A stretch of DNA of 22,426 nt, from assembly GCF_000313135.1 (NCBI RefSeq), contig NW_004457244.1:51801-74226 (forward strand), written 5' to 3'. The translations under genes were made by a program, and so were the position numbers. This stretch comes from Acanthamoeba castellanii str. Neff (Eukaryota; Discosea; Longamoebia; Acanthamoebidae). Of the stretch, positions 1-10,710 are shown piece by piece. How positions within the stretch are numbered: the first letter of the stretch is position 1; each line of letters starts with the position of its first letter. The notes under the pieces are model-generated. The model saw only the letters and a list, made by a program, of their open reading frames with translations, did no database searches and was not told the origin of the DNA.

Positions 1-99
1 ATGATGATGATGAATGATGATGATGATGACGGTGAGAACCGCACGTGCAGCACAAAGAACGTGCCAGGGACAGGGATAGGCGGGAGGGGAGGTGCGTAC
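1..99 (-). other. TRRAP intron 31, partial
   Basis: Exon 31 ends in GATG followed by a GTACGC donor on the minus strand, so this stretch reads as the 5' part of an intron that leaves the window. Positions 1-30 hold an imperfect ATG/GAT triplet repeat on the plus strand. No coding signal is seen here. Confidence 0.7.
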
Positions 100-440
100 C
101 ATCGTGCTTGCCCGTCGGCTGCGGTCCGGGTTCGGGGGCGGCAGACGACGAGGAGGACGAGGGAGCGGCGAGGCGGGCGGCGTCCAGACGCTGCTTTTCC
201 CACGTGAGGATGAGCTCCACGAGGTCGACCGCCAACCGCCGGTTCTCGGGAGAGGAGTTGGGGAGCAGGCCGATGCGCGACAGAGAGTGCACGACGTGGG
301 TGACAAACTCACTCCGACATCGATAAAAGAGCGTCGGGTGCCTGTGCAGGAAATCTGTCAGCCATGATGTGCGACACGCGCGCTACTCTCCTCCTTCTTC
401 TTCCTCCGTTCATTTTCTTCTTGCTCCGCCTGAGGGGCTG

Positions 441-504
<64 letters not shown>

Positions 505-1720
505 TCCGCAGCTCGATCGAGACGGGAAGAGTCGGGGAGGGGTGGGGGGGAGGGGAGAGGGCAAGGAGAGGGGCACCGGGTGAGGAGCTGCAGGATGTGG
601 ATGAGCTGGGGCAGGGAGTGGCCCTCCTCAACGAGGATCTTCTTGGTCCAGCGGATCCAGGGATCGGACGACGGAAGTCGCTTGTCGAGGGCCGGCGTCA
701 GGATGTCCAACGCCTGCCGCACCAACGACCGTGCTTCCGGCTGGAATGCGCGAAGGAGCGCCACGTACACCTGCGTTGCACCCCAGCCACCACCAGCCAC
801 CACCAGCCACCACCACGCAAGTCTTGGTGTCAGGCAGGGAACGACAGGGACGGGCGGGCGGGCGGGCGGCGCCAGTTCACCTGGAGAATGATCTTGGGCG
901 GAGTCTCATAGGCCTCGATGAATCTGCAGACGAGCACGTACGCGCACTGCTTGGACGTGGTGTCCTCGCTCTTCAGGTGATTCCATGCAAACTTGATCAG
1001 CTCCTTGCGGTGCTCGACGAGTTCATTGGGCATGAACCTGGATCTCCGCACCACCACGACACACCACGGTACACGTACACGGTACACGGTACACACGTTA
1101 GCAGCGACCGGAGAGCAGGGGTTCCACCACCCGATGATCACAATTGCCGAGGCCGGGTGATGGGGGAAATGGGCGCGCACCGAACGAGGAGGGTGGCCAG
1201 CTGTAGGAGCTCGATGCTGAGGGCCTCGTCGTAGGGGGCGCGGCTACCGGGTAGCAGCGTCTTGGCGCTGCTCTTGGCTGCCTCTTGACTGCCGGCAGCT
1301 GCGACGAGTGCTCCGGCAGGGGTGGCAGGTGCAGCAGCAGCAGCAGCGCAGCGGCGAAGCACCAGAAAGTGGAGCGGCGGCGGCGGCGGCGGCGGGGGAA
1401 ACCAAGGCCGGAGTGGAGGCCGGAAGGCTTGGGGCAGAGGTGGCGAAGGGCGAGGAAGAGGGGAACGGGTTGCGGGGACTGGTAGGGTCGAGGATGTTGT
1501 TGACGATGGCTGCGACAAGAGTGGGGTCCACCACCTCGCTCGTCTCTTGCTTGAGGAAGGACGCGGTCAGAGCCGGGATGATGAGCACCTGAAGCACCTT
1601 CACCTTGTGCTCGCTGCTGTAGGCGGGCTCGGCAGAGGTGAAAAAGTTGACAAAGCGGTGCAAGATCGCGTTCTTCTGCGCCGCCGTGTACTCCTGCACA
1701 CGCACCACACATCACACGGA

Positions 1721-1758
<38 letters not shown>

Positions 1759-3485
1759 CGCGCGTGAGGAGGAGGGAGGGAGGGGGGAGGCGGGTTGGGC
1801 CAGATAGGGGGAAGGGGGGAAGGGGAGGGTCCCTACCTCGGCAATGGTGTGGAGGTAGTAGTCCTTGAGGAAGGAGTAGTCGATGGTGGTGCGGATGGTG
1901 AAGATGGAGAGCATTTGGAAGAGCACGTCCACTTCGTCCCCGTGGTGCTTGCAATAGTTGAGGAAGCACTTGACCATGAGCTTGGATTCCCGCATGTTGG
2001 AGAGTGGCTGGGTCTCCTCGTTGCGCAGGCGGGTCTCCTTCAGAAACTGTTCGGTTCTCACACGAGTGAGCGATTGGACGCACCAGCGGGCGCTGGTGTA
2101 TGTGGGGGAGGGAGAGGAAGGGAGGGGAGAAGGCACCGAGGGGGATTTCCAGATGGCCAACAGGCAGTCGAGGACCGGACGATTGCGAGCCAGCCAGTCG
2201 GGGAGGAACTTGACCAGGGTGCGGGTCATCAAGATGCCCTGGAACTGAAGCTCCACCGGCGGACGGCCCTGCATTCTCGCGAAGGGGAAGCTGCCGTGAG
2301 TATATATATATATGGATACCAAATTATAATTTATATAGAAATTTAGAAATAGAAAGATAAAAATATATGGAGTGGCTTGGTACCTGGTTGTAGTTGAACG
2401 TGGCGTTGATGAGCGTGGTAGGATTTTTCGCCAGCTCATTGCGCAACTCGGCGGCCAAGGGGTGGTTGAGCACGAAGCCCCACAGCTTGCTGTAGGCGGG
2501 GTTGGTGAGCCGTTCCGAGACGAAATACTCCACAGCCTCTGCGGGGTAGCAGCTCAGGAACTTGATCAGCGGTTGCCGGTACCTACACACGACACACATA
2601 CGACACACACACGACACACATACGACACACACACGACACAACGCCCGCCAAGGAAGAAATCCTGTTAGGCGCCTTGCACGCTACCTCACGATCTAAATAA
2701 ATGAATGAATAAATAAATCAAGCAAGGGGAGGGCTGGGTCCATACGGGCTGCTCACTTCGCGAGGCAAAAGGGCCTCGAGCTGGATCGTGAGGTTCACCA
2801 GAGGTTCTGTTCAGTGGAATGCGCCAGAGGTGAGAGCGCGCCGGCGGGGCTTGTTCTGGCTCTCCCGGAGACACGCGCACCCACGCAGCAGCAGCAGCAG
2901 CAGCAGCAGCAGGGGCTTACCTAGGAACTTGCTGGCGGCAGAAGGCAACAGGTGGAAGATGTCGATGATGTGGGCGGCGATCTTGATCTCCTCCCCCTCC
3001 TTCCAGATCTTGGCCGCGGCGATCTTCTGCGGCTCATTCCACTTCTGCAGGTGCTCCAGCAATTTTTCTGGTGACGTCACAACCGCACGCCCCCACACGC
3101 GGAAGCCCCCTCCCCCGTCAAACATCTGTTATTCACAAAATAGATCATCATAGGCTTAGAAAGGGGGGGGGAATACCGCCAAGAGTGACGTTGAAGCAGT
3201 TGGTCAGGAGCTCGAGAAGGCGAGCCAGGCCCTTCAGGAGCGGCACGGAGAGTTTGCGGTAGTCGGCCAGGTTGAGGAGCACCGGCCGGAGGCTGGACTG
3301 CAGCAGCTCCTTGGGCAGCTTGTGCTGATTGATCACATGCGAGAGCCCTTTCTTCGACACGCTCACCACCTCCTGGAAATAGTTGCGGGGGGAGGAGGGC
3401 TGGTGAGCAGCAACGTAAAGGATCATTTACGCACACGCAGCACACGTCCGCGGATGACGCTCCATCCATCATCCACATACATACA

Positions 3486-3517
<32 letters not shown>

Positions 3518-5602
3518 CTACTATTACATATGGATGGGATGGGGTGGGGACCCTCACCTAACCCATGACCCACAAGAGAAAGGGGGCGATTGGCGGGGGG
3601 GGGGCGAGGTGGCCTGACCTACCTTGGAGCGGAGGGTGAGGGTCTTGAAGAAGACGCCGATGATGCGGTTGCGGAACTCCTGGTGCTCGGGGGCCTGGAA
3701 CTCGGGACAGGCCATGGCGACGGAGAGAAGTTCGATGGCCACCACGCGAGAGTTGGTGAGGAGTTGGAGCTTGCGGTGCTGGCGAACCTTGGCCACGTCG
3801 TCCACCTCGGCGATCTCCAGGGCCTCCTTGAGCACCCGTACGAGCTCGAAGGTGAATGGCACGAAGGACGGCCGCAACGAGATGCAGAACGTGAGCGCGT
3901 CGAGATAGCCCGTCTGCACCAGAATGGGCAACGAGCGCAGGGGCTGCTTCCCGAACACCGGACCTGCGCCACCCCCCCCCAAACACGCGTGAGCGCACGC
4001 ATGGGATGCCGTCTGTGGTGGCTGGTGCGGTCAAGGAAGCGACGACGTACCGAGTATGGACTGCTTGAGGGGCTCTAGGAGTGTGGTCAGGTCGGTGCCG
4101 GTCAGGTCGGCGATCTGGTGGAGCAGGTCCTTGATATTCTTGCGCACGGTGGCATTGGGCTGCGCAAGCTCTCCGGCAAGCAGGGCAAGCACCTGCCTGA
4201 AGACGCCCTGGTAGTCTCTCGCCTCCTCCTCGCTCTGCGGCCAACCACCACCACCACCCACCACCCACCACCCACCACCCACCGCCACCCGCCACCAGTG
4301 TTCACGATGGCCACGCGGTGAGCGACAGGGAACCATCCACAGCCGCCAAACGCGGGAACACGCGCACGTACCTCCGAGCTCTCCGGCTGTTGACGCGCGT
4401 TGCACACTTTGAGCACAACGGATAGGGTGCGGGACGCTTCTTCGACCGTGGTGGCCGAAACCTCGGGGGACAAGTCCTGCATATACCATCACACACACAC
4501 ACACGCCATCTCGAACGCGTTAAGCCGCGTCCGCTTCCCCGCCGCCTCCCTGCAGCCCTCTGACCCCCCAAGCGGGAGGGCAGTCGTTTCTCGCACCTTG
4601 AGCACAAAGATCAGCGCCTTCACAAAGGTCACTTGATGCGTGCGCGCTCGCTTGGGCGGCAACTTGGAGCTGAGCAGCGCAATGCCCGCGCACCCACCGC
4701 TCTTATACTGCCACTCGGCCTGTGCACGCCACGCACGCCACGCCACGCACGCCACGCACGCCACGCACGACATAACCACACGACATGAGGGAGAGAGGGA
4801 GAGAGATATTGGTATGGCATTCCGCGGTAATGAAGTGGCACCGTTTACATGGGTCCAGTGGCAGGCCCATGCCAACGGTGTGGTGGTGGTGGCTGGTGGC
4901 TGGTGGCTGGTGGTGGGCGAGGTACCTTGTAGCAGGCGTGGCACATCCTTGTGGCGAGCTCGTCAAATACGGGGAGGCCGGCAGCGGCCGCGGGTCCTGG
5001 CGCGAGCGAAATCACCATATCTGTGAGGGTCTCGAGCACTTGGACGGCAGCCTTGGCGTATTCTCGATCGCGAGACGTCAGAGCCTCCATGAGGGCATCC
5101 ATGAACACCAGAGGATCCATTTCCTGCGTGTGCACGACACACACACACACACGACACAGAGAGAGGTTAGACCCGGGGGATGGGAATGAGGGACGGAGAA
5201 GGGTCGGGTGCCTTGAGCGCGGAAGTGGCCGGCAGGACACGGGCGGCGAACAGAAGGGCAAAGTGGCGCGTGATGTCGCTCAGGAAGGTACCCAGCTCCT
5301 CCTGCAAGCCGGGAAATCCTTCAACGTTGGAAACACACGCCGGCACCGGCGCCACTACACAAGACAGACCGCGAGTCACGACACTAGCTCGAGGGGATAC
5401 CTTGAGCTTTTCATCGGCGGTGGCGACGACGAGGGCATACAGCATGGAGTGCATGATCTGCTGCTCGGCAAGCAGTTGGCTTCGCGTCTTGGCTGCCGTC
5501 TTCTCGCCCTCGGCGTAGGCGGGAAAGGGAGCCTTGTGCTGCTCCCCCCATCCCTCCTCAGCCTCAGCCAGCCTGCAGGGTAGTGCACGGCATGTGTGTG
5601 TG

Positions 5603-5633
<31 letters not shown>

Positions 5634-8600
5634 GCAATGGAGAGGAGGGGAGGAGGAGAGGAGGGGCATGCGTACCGAGCGGCGATAGCTTCAGCGTTGA
5701 ACTCGGGGTTGAGCATGAGCATCACGCACACCTGGAGGACACCCGACGCAGAACTCTGCATGTGGATGACGATGACGGTGGTGGTGGTGGTGGTGGTGGT
5801 GGTGGTGGTGGTGGTGGTGGTGGATAGTAGCCAGATCCGAGTGGTCGACCGCGAGAGAGGGAGAGAGAGAGAGATATGAGAGGATGTAATGGAACGGAAG
5901 GAGCGCGCGACGATAGGGCGGCGAGCTCGGCAGAATCAGCTCCCTCCTCCTCTTCTTCTTCTTCTTCTTCTTCTTCACAATGTGTGTCCGCGCACGGCGC
6001 TCGCAACGGTGTGAAGGAGGGGAGGAGCTGTGCCTTGGTGTGGGTATCGGAGGCGGGAGAGAGAAGGGCCTTGCGGGCGGCGCTGATGGTGTTGCCGAGC
6101 GGCAACGTGAAGGGCGTGCTCGGCTGGAACTGGAGCGCCAGCGAGAGGCTCTCGTCCTGCGCCGGGTGGTACTCCTGCGTGACGCGGCACGCCCATTTAT
6201 ATTAGAGGCAAGGAGGAGGAGGAGGAGAAGAAGGTGGGTTGGTGGGGTGTCACGGCGATGACGGGGCAGTGAATTCGTACGGATTTGATGGCCTGGGGGT
6301 GCTGCAGGAAGCGGCGGTTGCGGCCGGCGAGCTTGCCCAGGATGCGAGCCGCCTGAGGGCCGTGGGGATAGGGCAGCGGGCGAATGTGGCGCCAGATGGC
6401 CTGCATGAGCTCGAGCTGCACCTCGCCCAGGATGGGGTCCAGGAAGTCGGGCGTCAGGTTGTCCACGCACAGCTCCAACGTGCGAAAGCCCTGTGTGATC
6501 TGTATGTAGGCGGAGCACCAACCGCACGGTGAATTGGGTCCCCAGTTCGGGCCCGCACATATGCCGCGTGTCGTGTCGCGTGGTGCGCGATCGGTGCGGG
6601 CGCGTACCAGGTCGTTGTTGGAGGAGGCGAGGGCCAGCACGAGGGGTCGCATGAGCAAGCGGAGGCACGGGAGGAGGGAGCTGAGGCGGACGGGCACGGT
6701 GAGGCAGAGCTCGACGAAGAGGTCGCGCAGTTTCTGGGGGTGCGAGCTGAACTGGAGCCTCCCGAGGATGTCGAGCAGGGCCGGGAGCAGCGGCAGGAAC
6801 TCCTTGTACAGGTACTCGAACTTGCCCCCGCCGATGCTACGGAACAGCGCCCGCATGAGCTGGAAGTAGTTGTTGGGATCCTGCCCCGCACCAATGCCAG
6901 CGCGAGAGACCGCTGCGTTATCAGTGGCGAGCTCCGATGCAATGCAATACCGCGGCAGCGGCAGCGGCAGCGCGTGCGTCGTCCGAGGCACGAACCTTGA
7001 CCTCGCCGGCGTATTTGATGGAAGAGGTGATGATGAGGGCGAGGTGCGGCTGGAGCACAGGCTCGTTCTCGGCGAAAAGGGTGACCGACCCGAAGACCAG
7101 CTTGAAGAGACGCAGTAACACATCGGCCTCGGTTCTTTCCGACCCGCCCAGCTCTCTGCCATGCGCGCGGACCGTGAGTGAGTGAGTGAGTGAGTGAGTG
7201 AGTGAGTGAGCGAGTGAGCGAGTGAGTGGAACGGACGAGCTGGGGAGGGGAGGAGGGAAGATACCCGATGCGCTTCATCAAAAAGTCGAGGAGGAGCTCC
7301 GCAAACATGCGCGAGACGCCGGGATTGGCCAGGAAGTGCTGCGGGATGGAGATGGCCGACTGGTTGGTCACCATCTGGCGAAAGAGGAAGGGCATCTGGG
7401 CCTGCAGGACGTCCTGGAACACCCGCGCGTCCACCATCGTGAACACCGCCGCAAAGTGGTCCATGATCTGCACAGTGACGCCAGACGGCAGCCGTGAGCA
7501 GCACCACACGACACACACACACACGACACACCAACCGTACACCCCACGCACGACACGTAGGATCACAAGCTAGCAAGCAAGGCGTACGTCTTTTTCTTCC
7601 TGGAGGGAGGGGTTGGGTCCCTCGGAGTAGATGCCGAAGCACTTGAGCCCGTTCTTAAGGAGGCGCGTGAAGATGAGGCACTCCTCGGCGACCAACGCCC
7701 GGTGCGGATCTACCGCGGGGCTACCACCGGCGGCCGCGGTGGCCGCGTGGCGGGTGCGCAAGGTTTGGGTGCACGAGGTGATGCCCCACACGATGTTCTT
7801 GAGCCCCATCACCAGGTTCTTCATCAGCACCCGGCAGTCTGCCACGGCGCGACGCGCCCACGAAGATCAACACCCACGTGCCTTGCACGCACGCACGCAC
7901 GAAGGGCGCCAGCGCCAGCGCCAGCCCCAGCCCCAGCAGCAGCGCCACCACCGGTGTCGCGCGGTCGACGGAAGGAGGTACGGGGAGGGGCACGTACCCT
8001 TGATGGATGCGAGCGTGCGGGCCTGGGAGCGCTTCCTCTTCTGACTCTGCAGAGTGCCCGGCTTGGCGTCGTCGTCCTCCAGTGGCTGAGAGACGATCTT
8101 GGGGATCTGCTTCTTGAGGCTGCTGAACTTGTTCACAAAGTTGTCCAGAATGCGCACCAGCAGTGCCCTCCCTTCGCCCATGCCCGCCCATGGGTGCACA
8201 CACATGCACACACACACGACACACACGACACAGAGGCCCGCCGTCAGTCGGTCTGGCGGTCGATGATCGGCGCGCAAACCAACATGCCGCCCGCCCGCGC
8301 GTCCCACGAGATGGTGGCGGCGGTGCGTGGTGGAGAGGGATGGGGAGAGTGACCTTTGCCCTCGACGTCGCTGGTCTTGCGGGCGATGCCCTCGACCAGG
8401 TTGAGAAGCAGCTTGGCCGACATGGTCTGGATGTTAAAGGGCAGCGTCGAGTCGTGGATGTTCCGCGCAAAGAGCTGCACCACCCTCGAGAGCTGCGGCA
8501 GGGAGAGGTCTGTCCTCACGTGGTGCACGAGGTCGGCCAGCGTGCTGTAGGCCAGCGGCCTGCCACGTGGCACAACACCCGGGGAGGGGATTGGGGTTGG

Positions 8601-10496
8601 CGGATTGAGGGGGGGAGGGAGAGAAGCGGGGGTAGGCAAATTAGCCGGGAGCCCCTCCTCCCCCCCCAAAAAAAATAAGAGAGGGGAGGGAGAGGCTCTC
8701 GGGCGCTTACCGCAACGTCTCGAAGGAGGTGCGGCCGGAGCCGATGAGGACCTGCTCATCGAGCAGCGTGTCGATCTGGCTGATGAAGCCCACCCTGAAC
8801 TCTGTCGCCAAGATGTGCCGCGTGGCGATCAACACTCCTGCGAAGAGAAAGCGCGTCAACACACCGGCCACCACGACCACCGCTATTACGGACACGTCTG
8901 TCCATCGCCTGTCCCCCCATAAAGCATCCGCATGCGGATACCCCGAAGGGGGGGGGGTACTTTTCGGATGGCGGCGCATTCGTGCGGGCAGTTGAGCAGC
9001 AGGGCGATCACACACTTGGGGATCTGCTCCTGGTAGGGCCGCAAGTGCTCGGCATAGCCCCGCAGCATGTAGGCCAGGAAGGATAGCGTCTGTTGCCCAG
9101 GCAGAAAACACACACGACACACACGACACACACGACACACACGACACACACGACACACACGACACACACGACACACACGACACACACGACACACACGACC
9201 GTTTTTGAACGGAAAGGGAAAGGGGAAAGGGGAAAGGGAGGTGAGGGTGCGCGTGCGTGTGGAGGGGGAGGGGCATGGGCAGGGACATTGGGGGTATGAT
9301 GACGATGACAATGACGATGACGACGACGACGACGATGATGATGAGTACCTTGACCTGGGCGGCGACAAAGTCGACGTAGGCGGCGCGGTGTGTGGTGAGG
9401 GCGGCCTTGGGGGCGACGAGGCCGAGGGTGTTGACGATGAGGGGCATGAACTTGGGGATGTTGGCGTGCAGGTAGCGCGGGTAGAGCTGGAAGAGGAGGA
9501 CGACGATGATGGGGCACTCGGTGAGGACCTTGAAGGACTGCGTGCTGCGGATAAGGCCGTGCCCCGCCGCCGCGGCCTTCTTCCCGGGCGGCGCGGCGGT
9601 GGCGTCGAGGGCGAGGCCGCTGGCGGCAGAAGTGGGAGGGGCCTGCTGCTTGGCGGGCACGGACGGGTCGGAGGGCTTGCTCGTGGCGGCGGCGGCGGCG
9701 GCGGCAGCGGCGGTGGCGGAGAAGACGGCGGCGACGGTGGCGGGCAGGTCGGAGTAGATCTTCTGGACGATGTCGAGGAAGGGCTGCACGTCGCCCTCGA
9801 GCATGGGGCGGTAGTTCTTGTGGAGGTCGATGATGATGCGCAGGCAGATAACCGCGTTGTCCTCGTTCTCCACCTCGAGCAGGAACATGGAGAGCTTGAG
9901 GAGGTTGGCCGCGTAGGGCTGCAGCGCGGCGGTGGTGGGCAGCCGGTTGAGAATGTCCAGCACCGTGTTGCGCACCTTCTGCTCGGGACCCTCGACAAAC
10001 TGAGGCGCACCCTGCCGCAGGAGGTTGTAGAACACGGCGAACAGGAAGTGCAGGAACTGCTCGTACGAACGCTCCCCGTGCACCACCGCCTCCATGCTCT
10101 CCTTGACCTCCGTCACCAGACCCAGCAGCGCCGTGGGATCATCTGGCCCACCGCCACCATCACGCACCGCCCACATCCGCGCGATGAGTGGTGAGCACGC
10201 GGCACATCTGTTTTCTGGCTGCTTCTGCCGCTACCGCCGCCGTCGCCAAAGGGTGCCCGCCAGCTGCAAAGCCCGCCGCCCGTGGAGCCTCTCCTCAACC
10301 CCCATTTGCCGCCATGGCGGGGGCAGGAGGTGTTGGGGTGGATTTGGGGGGGGGGGAATGGATTGCAAGTGCCGGACCCGGAGGTGGTGCAAGAGGGATG
10401 ATGCGCATATGCACCTTTGAACTCAAGAAACTTGCGAGCGAGGTCTTCGAAATGGTGATTTGGCGGTTCGGTGCCGCTGCCGGCTGGCCTCTCCAT
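100..10496 (-). CDS. TRRAP: TRRAP/Tra1 homologue, N-terminal half (partial; 31 exons in window)
   Basis: Tra1/TRRAP is the giant PIKK-family pseudokinase scaffold that recruits SAGA and NuA4/TIP60 acetyltransferase complexes to activators in the nucleus. Only its HEAT-repeat N-terminal part (about 2,014 codons) is here; FAT and kinase-like domains would lie beyond position 1. Family-typical stretches are [65 protein letters not shown] and [17 protein letters not shown]. The start is the ATG at 10496. Exons, with phase consistent throughout: 10415-10496, 9349-10142, 8942-9089, 8711-8837, 8354-8559, 7998-8171, 7588-7838, 7265-7467, 6996-7134, 6608-6880, 6281-6499, 6034-6174, 5676-5755, 5401-5572, 5212-5301, 4926-5123, 4597-4719, 4372-4476, 4051-4234, 3623-3963, 3177-3372, 2921-3067, 2746-2806, 2384-2582, 2137-2268, 1837-2046, 1363-1693, 1181-1298, 881-1043, 577-770, 100-341. 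Least certain are the exon 3 donor, the exon 27/28 junction, and exons 12 and 15, which need GC donors. Exon 2 carries an Ala-rich, low-complexity insert. Family identity is firm; exact splice sites are inference. Confidence 0.93.
441..503. repeat. (CAT)21 microsatellite
   Basis: An uninterrupted run of 21 CAT triplets lies in TRRAP intron 30 (342-576), reading as (ATG)21 on the sense strand. It produces long poly-His, poly-Ile and poly-Asp or poly-Met reading frames that are artefacts. Confidence 0.98.
1724..1755. repeat. (GA)16 dinucleotide repeat
   Basis: A pure GA tract on the plus strand within TRRAP intron 26 (1694-1836). On the sense strand it is a CT-rich pyrimidine tract roughly 30-60 nt upstream of the exon 27 acceptor, so it could act as a polypyrimidine tract. 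Confidence 0.95.
2269..2383 (-). other. AT-rich TRRAP intron 24
   Basis: This intron separates the exon ending at AACCAG (donor GTACCA) from the exon starting GGCCGT. Its middle (about 2298-2370) is almost entirely A and T, with a TA-repeat core near 2301-2312. That contrasts sharply with the G+C-rich surroundings. Confidence 0.8.
2586..2640. repeat. ACACGAC-type intronic repeat, TRRAP intron 23
   Basis: Degenerate copies of ACACACGAC/ACACATACG on the plus strand read as GTCGTGTGT on the sense strand. They directly abut the acceptor (TAG at 2583-2585) of the exon that ends at 2582. Confidence 0.9.
2886..2912. repeat. (CAG)n trinucleotide repeat in TRRAP intron 22
   Basis: About nine CAG triplets lie just downstream, in the sense direction, of the GTAAGC donor at 2919-2920. 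They read as CTG on the sense strand and are non-coding in the spliced model. Confidence 0.9.
3475..3515. repeat. (ACAT)n tetranucleotide repeat
   Basis: About ten ACAT units lie in TRRAP intron 20 (3373-3622). The plus-strand poly-Tyr/His/Ile and minus-strand poly-Met/Tyr/Val frames over it are artefacts. Confidence 0.95.
5777..5823. repeat. (GGT)n trinucleotide repeat
   Basis: A nearly perfect GGT run in TRRAP intron 12 (5756-6033), reading as ACC on the sense strand about 20 nt upstream of the exon 13 acceptor. The same intron holds a TTC run at 5951-5976. Confidence 0.95.
7174..7228. repeat. (GTGA)n tetranucleotide repeat
   Basis: About thirteen GTGA units, with two CGAG variants near the end, lie in TRRAP intron 8 (7135-7264). 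On the sense strand this is a TCAC-rich, pyrimidine-biased tract 40 nt or more from the exon 9 acceptor. Confidence 0.95.
9108..9199. repeat. 9-bp tandem repeat (ACACACGAC)x10 in TRRAP intron 2
   Basis: Ten almost perfect 9-bp units on the plus strand read as GTCGTGTGT on the TRRAP sense strand. The array ends about 17 nt upstream of the exon 3 acceptor. A second array of the same unit sits in a Trm13 intron (13194-13267). There are no unique spacers, so it is a minisatellite and not a CRISPR array. Confidence 0.97.
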
Positions 10497-10710
10497 CTCT
10501 CTCTCTCTCTCTTTGCTTGGTGGGGGCAGCAGGGCAGCTGGCGAAAACAGGAGAACTCTGCCCTCCAGGCCTCTGCGCCTGCCGCCTCGTGGCCAATAGG
10601 CATCGGCGCATAGTTCGAATTTTTTGGTCTCCTTTAACGTGACGGCGGAGGTGGCGGGCTCTTTTGATTTCAAGACCGGTGGTGGTGAGAGGAAACGAAC
10701 AAAAATCGAG
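10497..10710. promoter_or_regulatory. Divergent promoter, TRRAP / profilin-like gene
   Basis: Only 214 nt separate the two start codons, so both promoters and 5' UTRs must share this interval. It contains a CT-dinucleotide run next to the TRRAP start (10498-10512), a CCAAT box and a T-run near 10620. I see no convincing TATA box. Confidence 0.6.
10593..10597 (+). promoter_or_regulatory. CCAAT box
   Basis: The sequence GGCCAATAGG contains a good NF-Y-type core, 114 nt upstream of the profilin-like ATG and 97 nt upstream of the TRRAP ATG. CCAAT boxes work in either orientation and are common in bidirectional promoters. Function here is inference. Confidence 0.4.

Noticed and set aside
364..911. 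Plus-strand ORFs of 175-180 aa with poly-His or poly-Ile tracts
   Set aside because: They are read-through of the (CAT)21 repeat in a TRRAP intron and run antisense to TRRAP exons 29 and 30.
1308..1362. TRRAP frameshift near the CTG/GCC repeats
   Set aside because: The frame change between exons 27 and 28 is explained by a short intron (GTGCTT...CGCAG) in correct phase, so a disabling frameshift is not needed.
5173..5211. Extension of TRRAP exon 15 to a GT donor at 5171-5172
   Set aside because: It would add a Pro/Ser-rich stretch with no TRRAP counterpart and leave an intron of only 49 nt. The AAG|GCAC donor matches three other inferred GC donors.
6197..7642. 481-aa minus-strand ORF as a single exon
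   Set aside because: It joins real TRRAP exons 10 and 11 through in-frame introns and repeat-derived Ser/His-rich sequence. Splice sites and homology give separate exons.
9108..9199. Possible CRISPR-like array
   Set aside because: The units are contiguous 9-bp tandem repeats without spacers, in a eukaryotic intron.
9205..10194. 329-aa plus-strand ORF rich in Gly, Asp and Glu
   Set aside because: It is antisense to TRRAP exon 2, whose minus-strand translation matches the Tra1 family. The open frame follows from high G+C.
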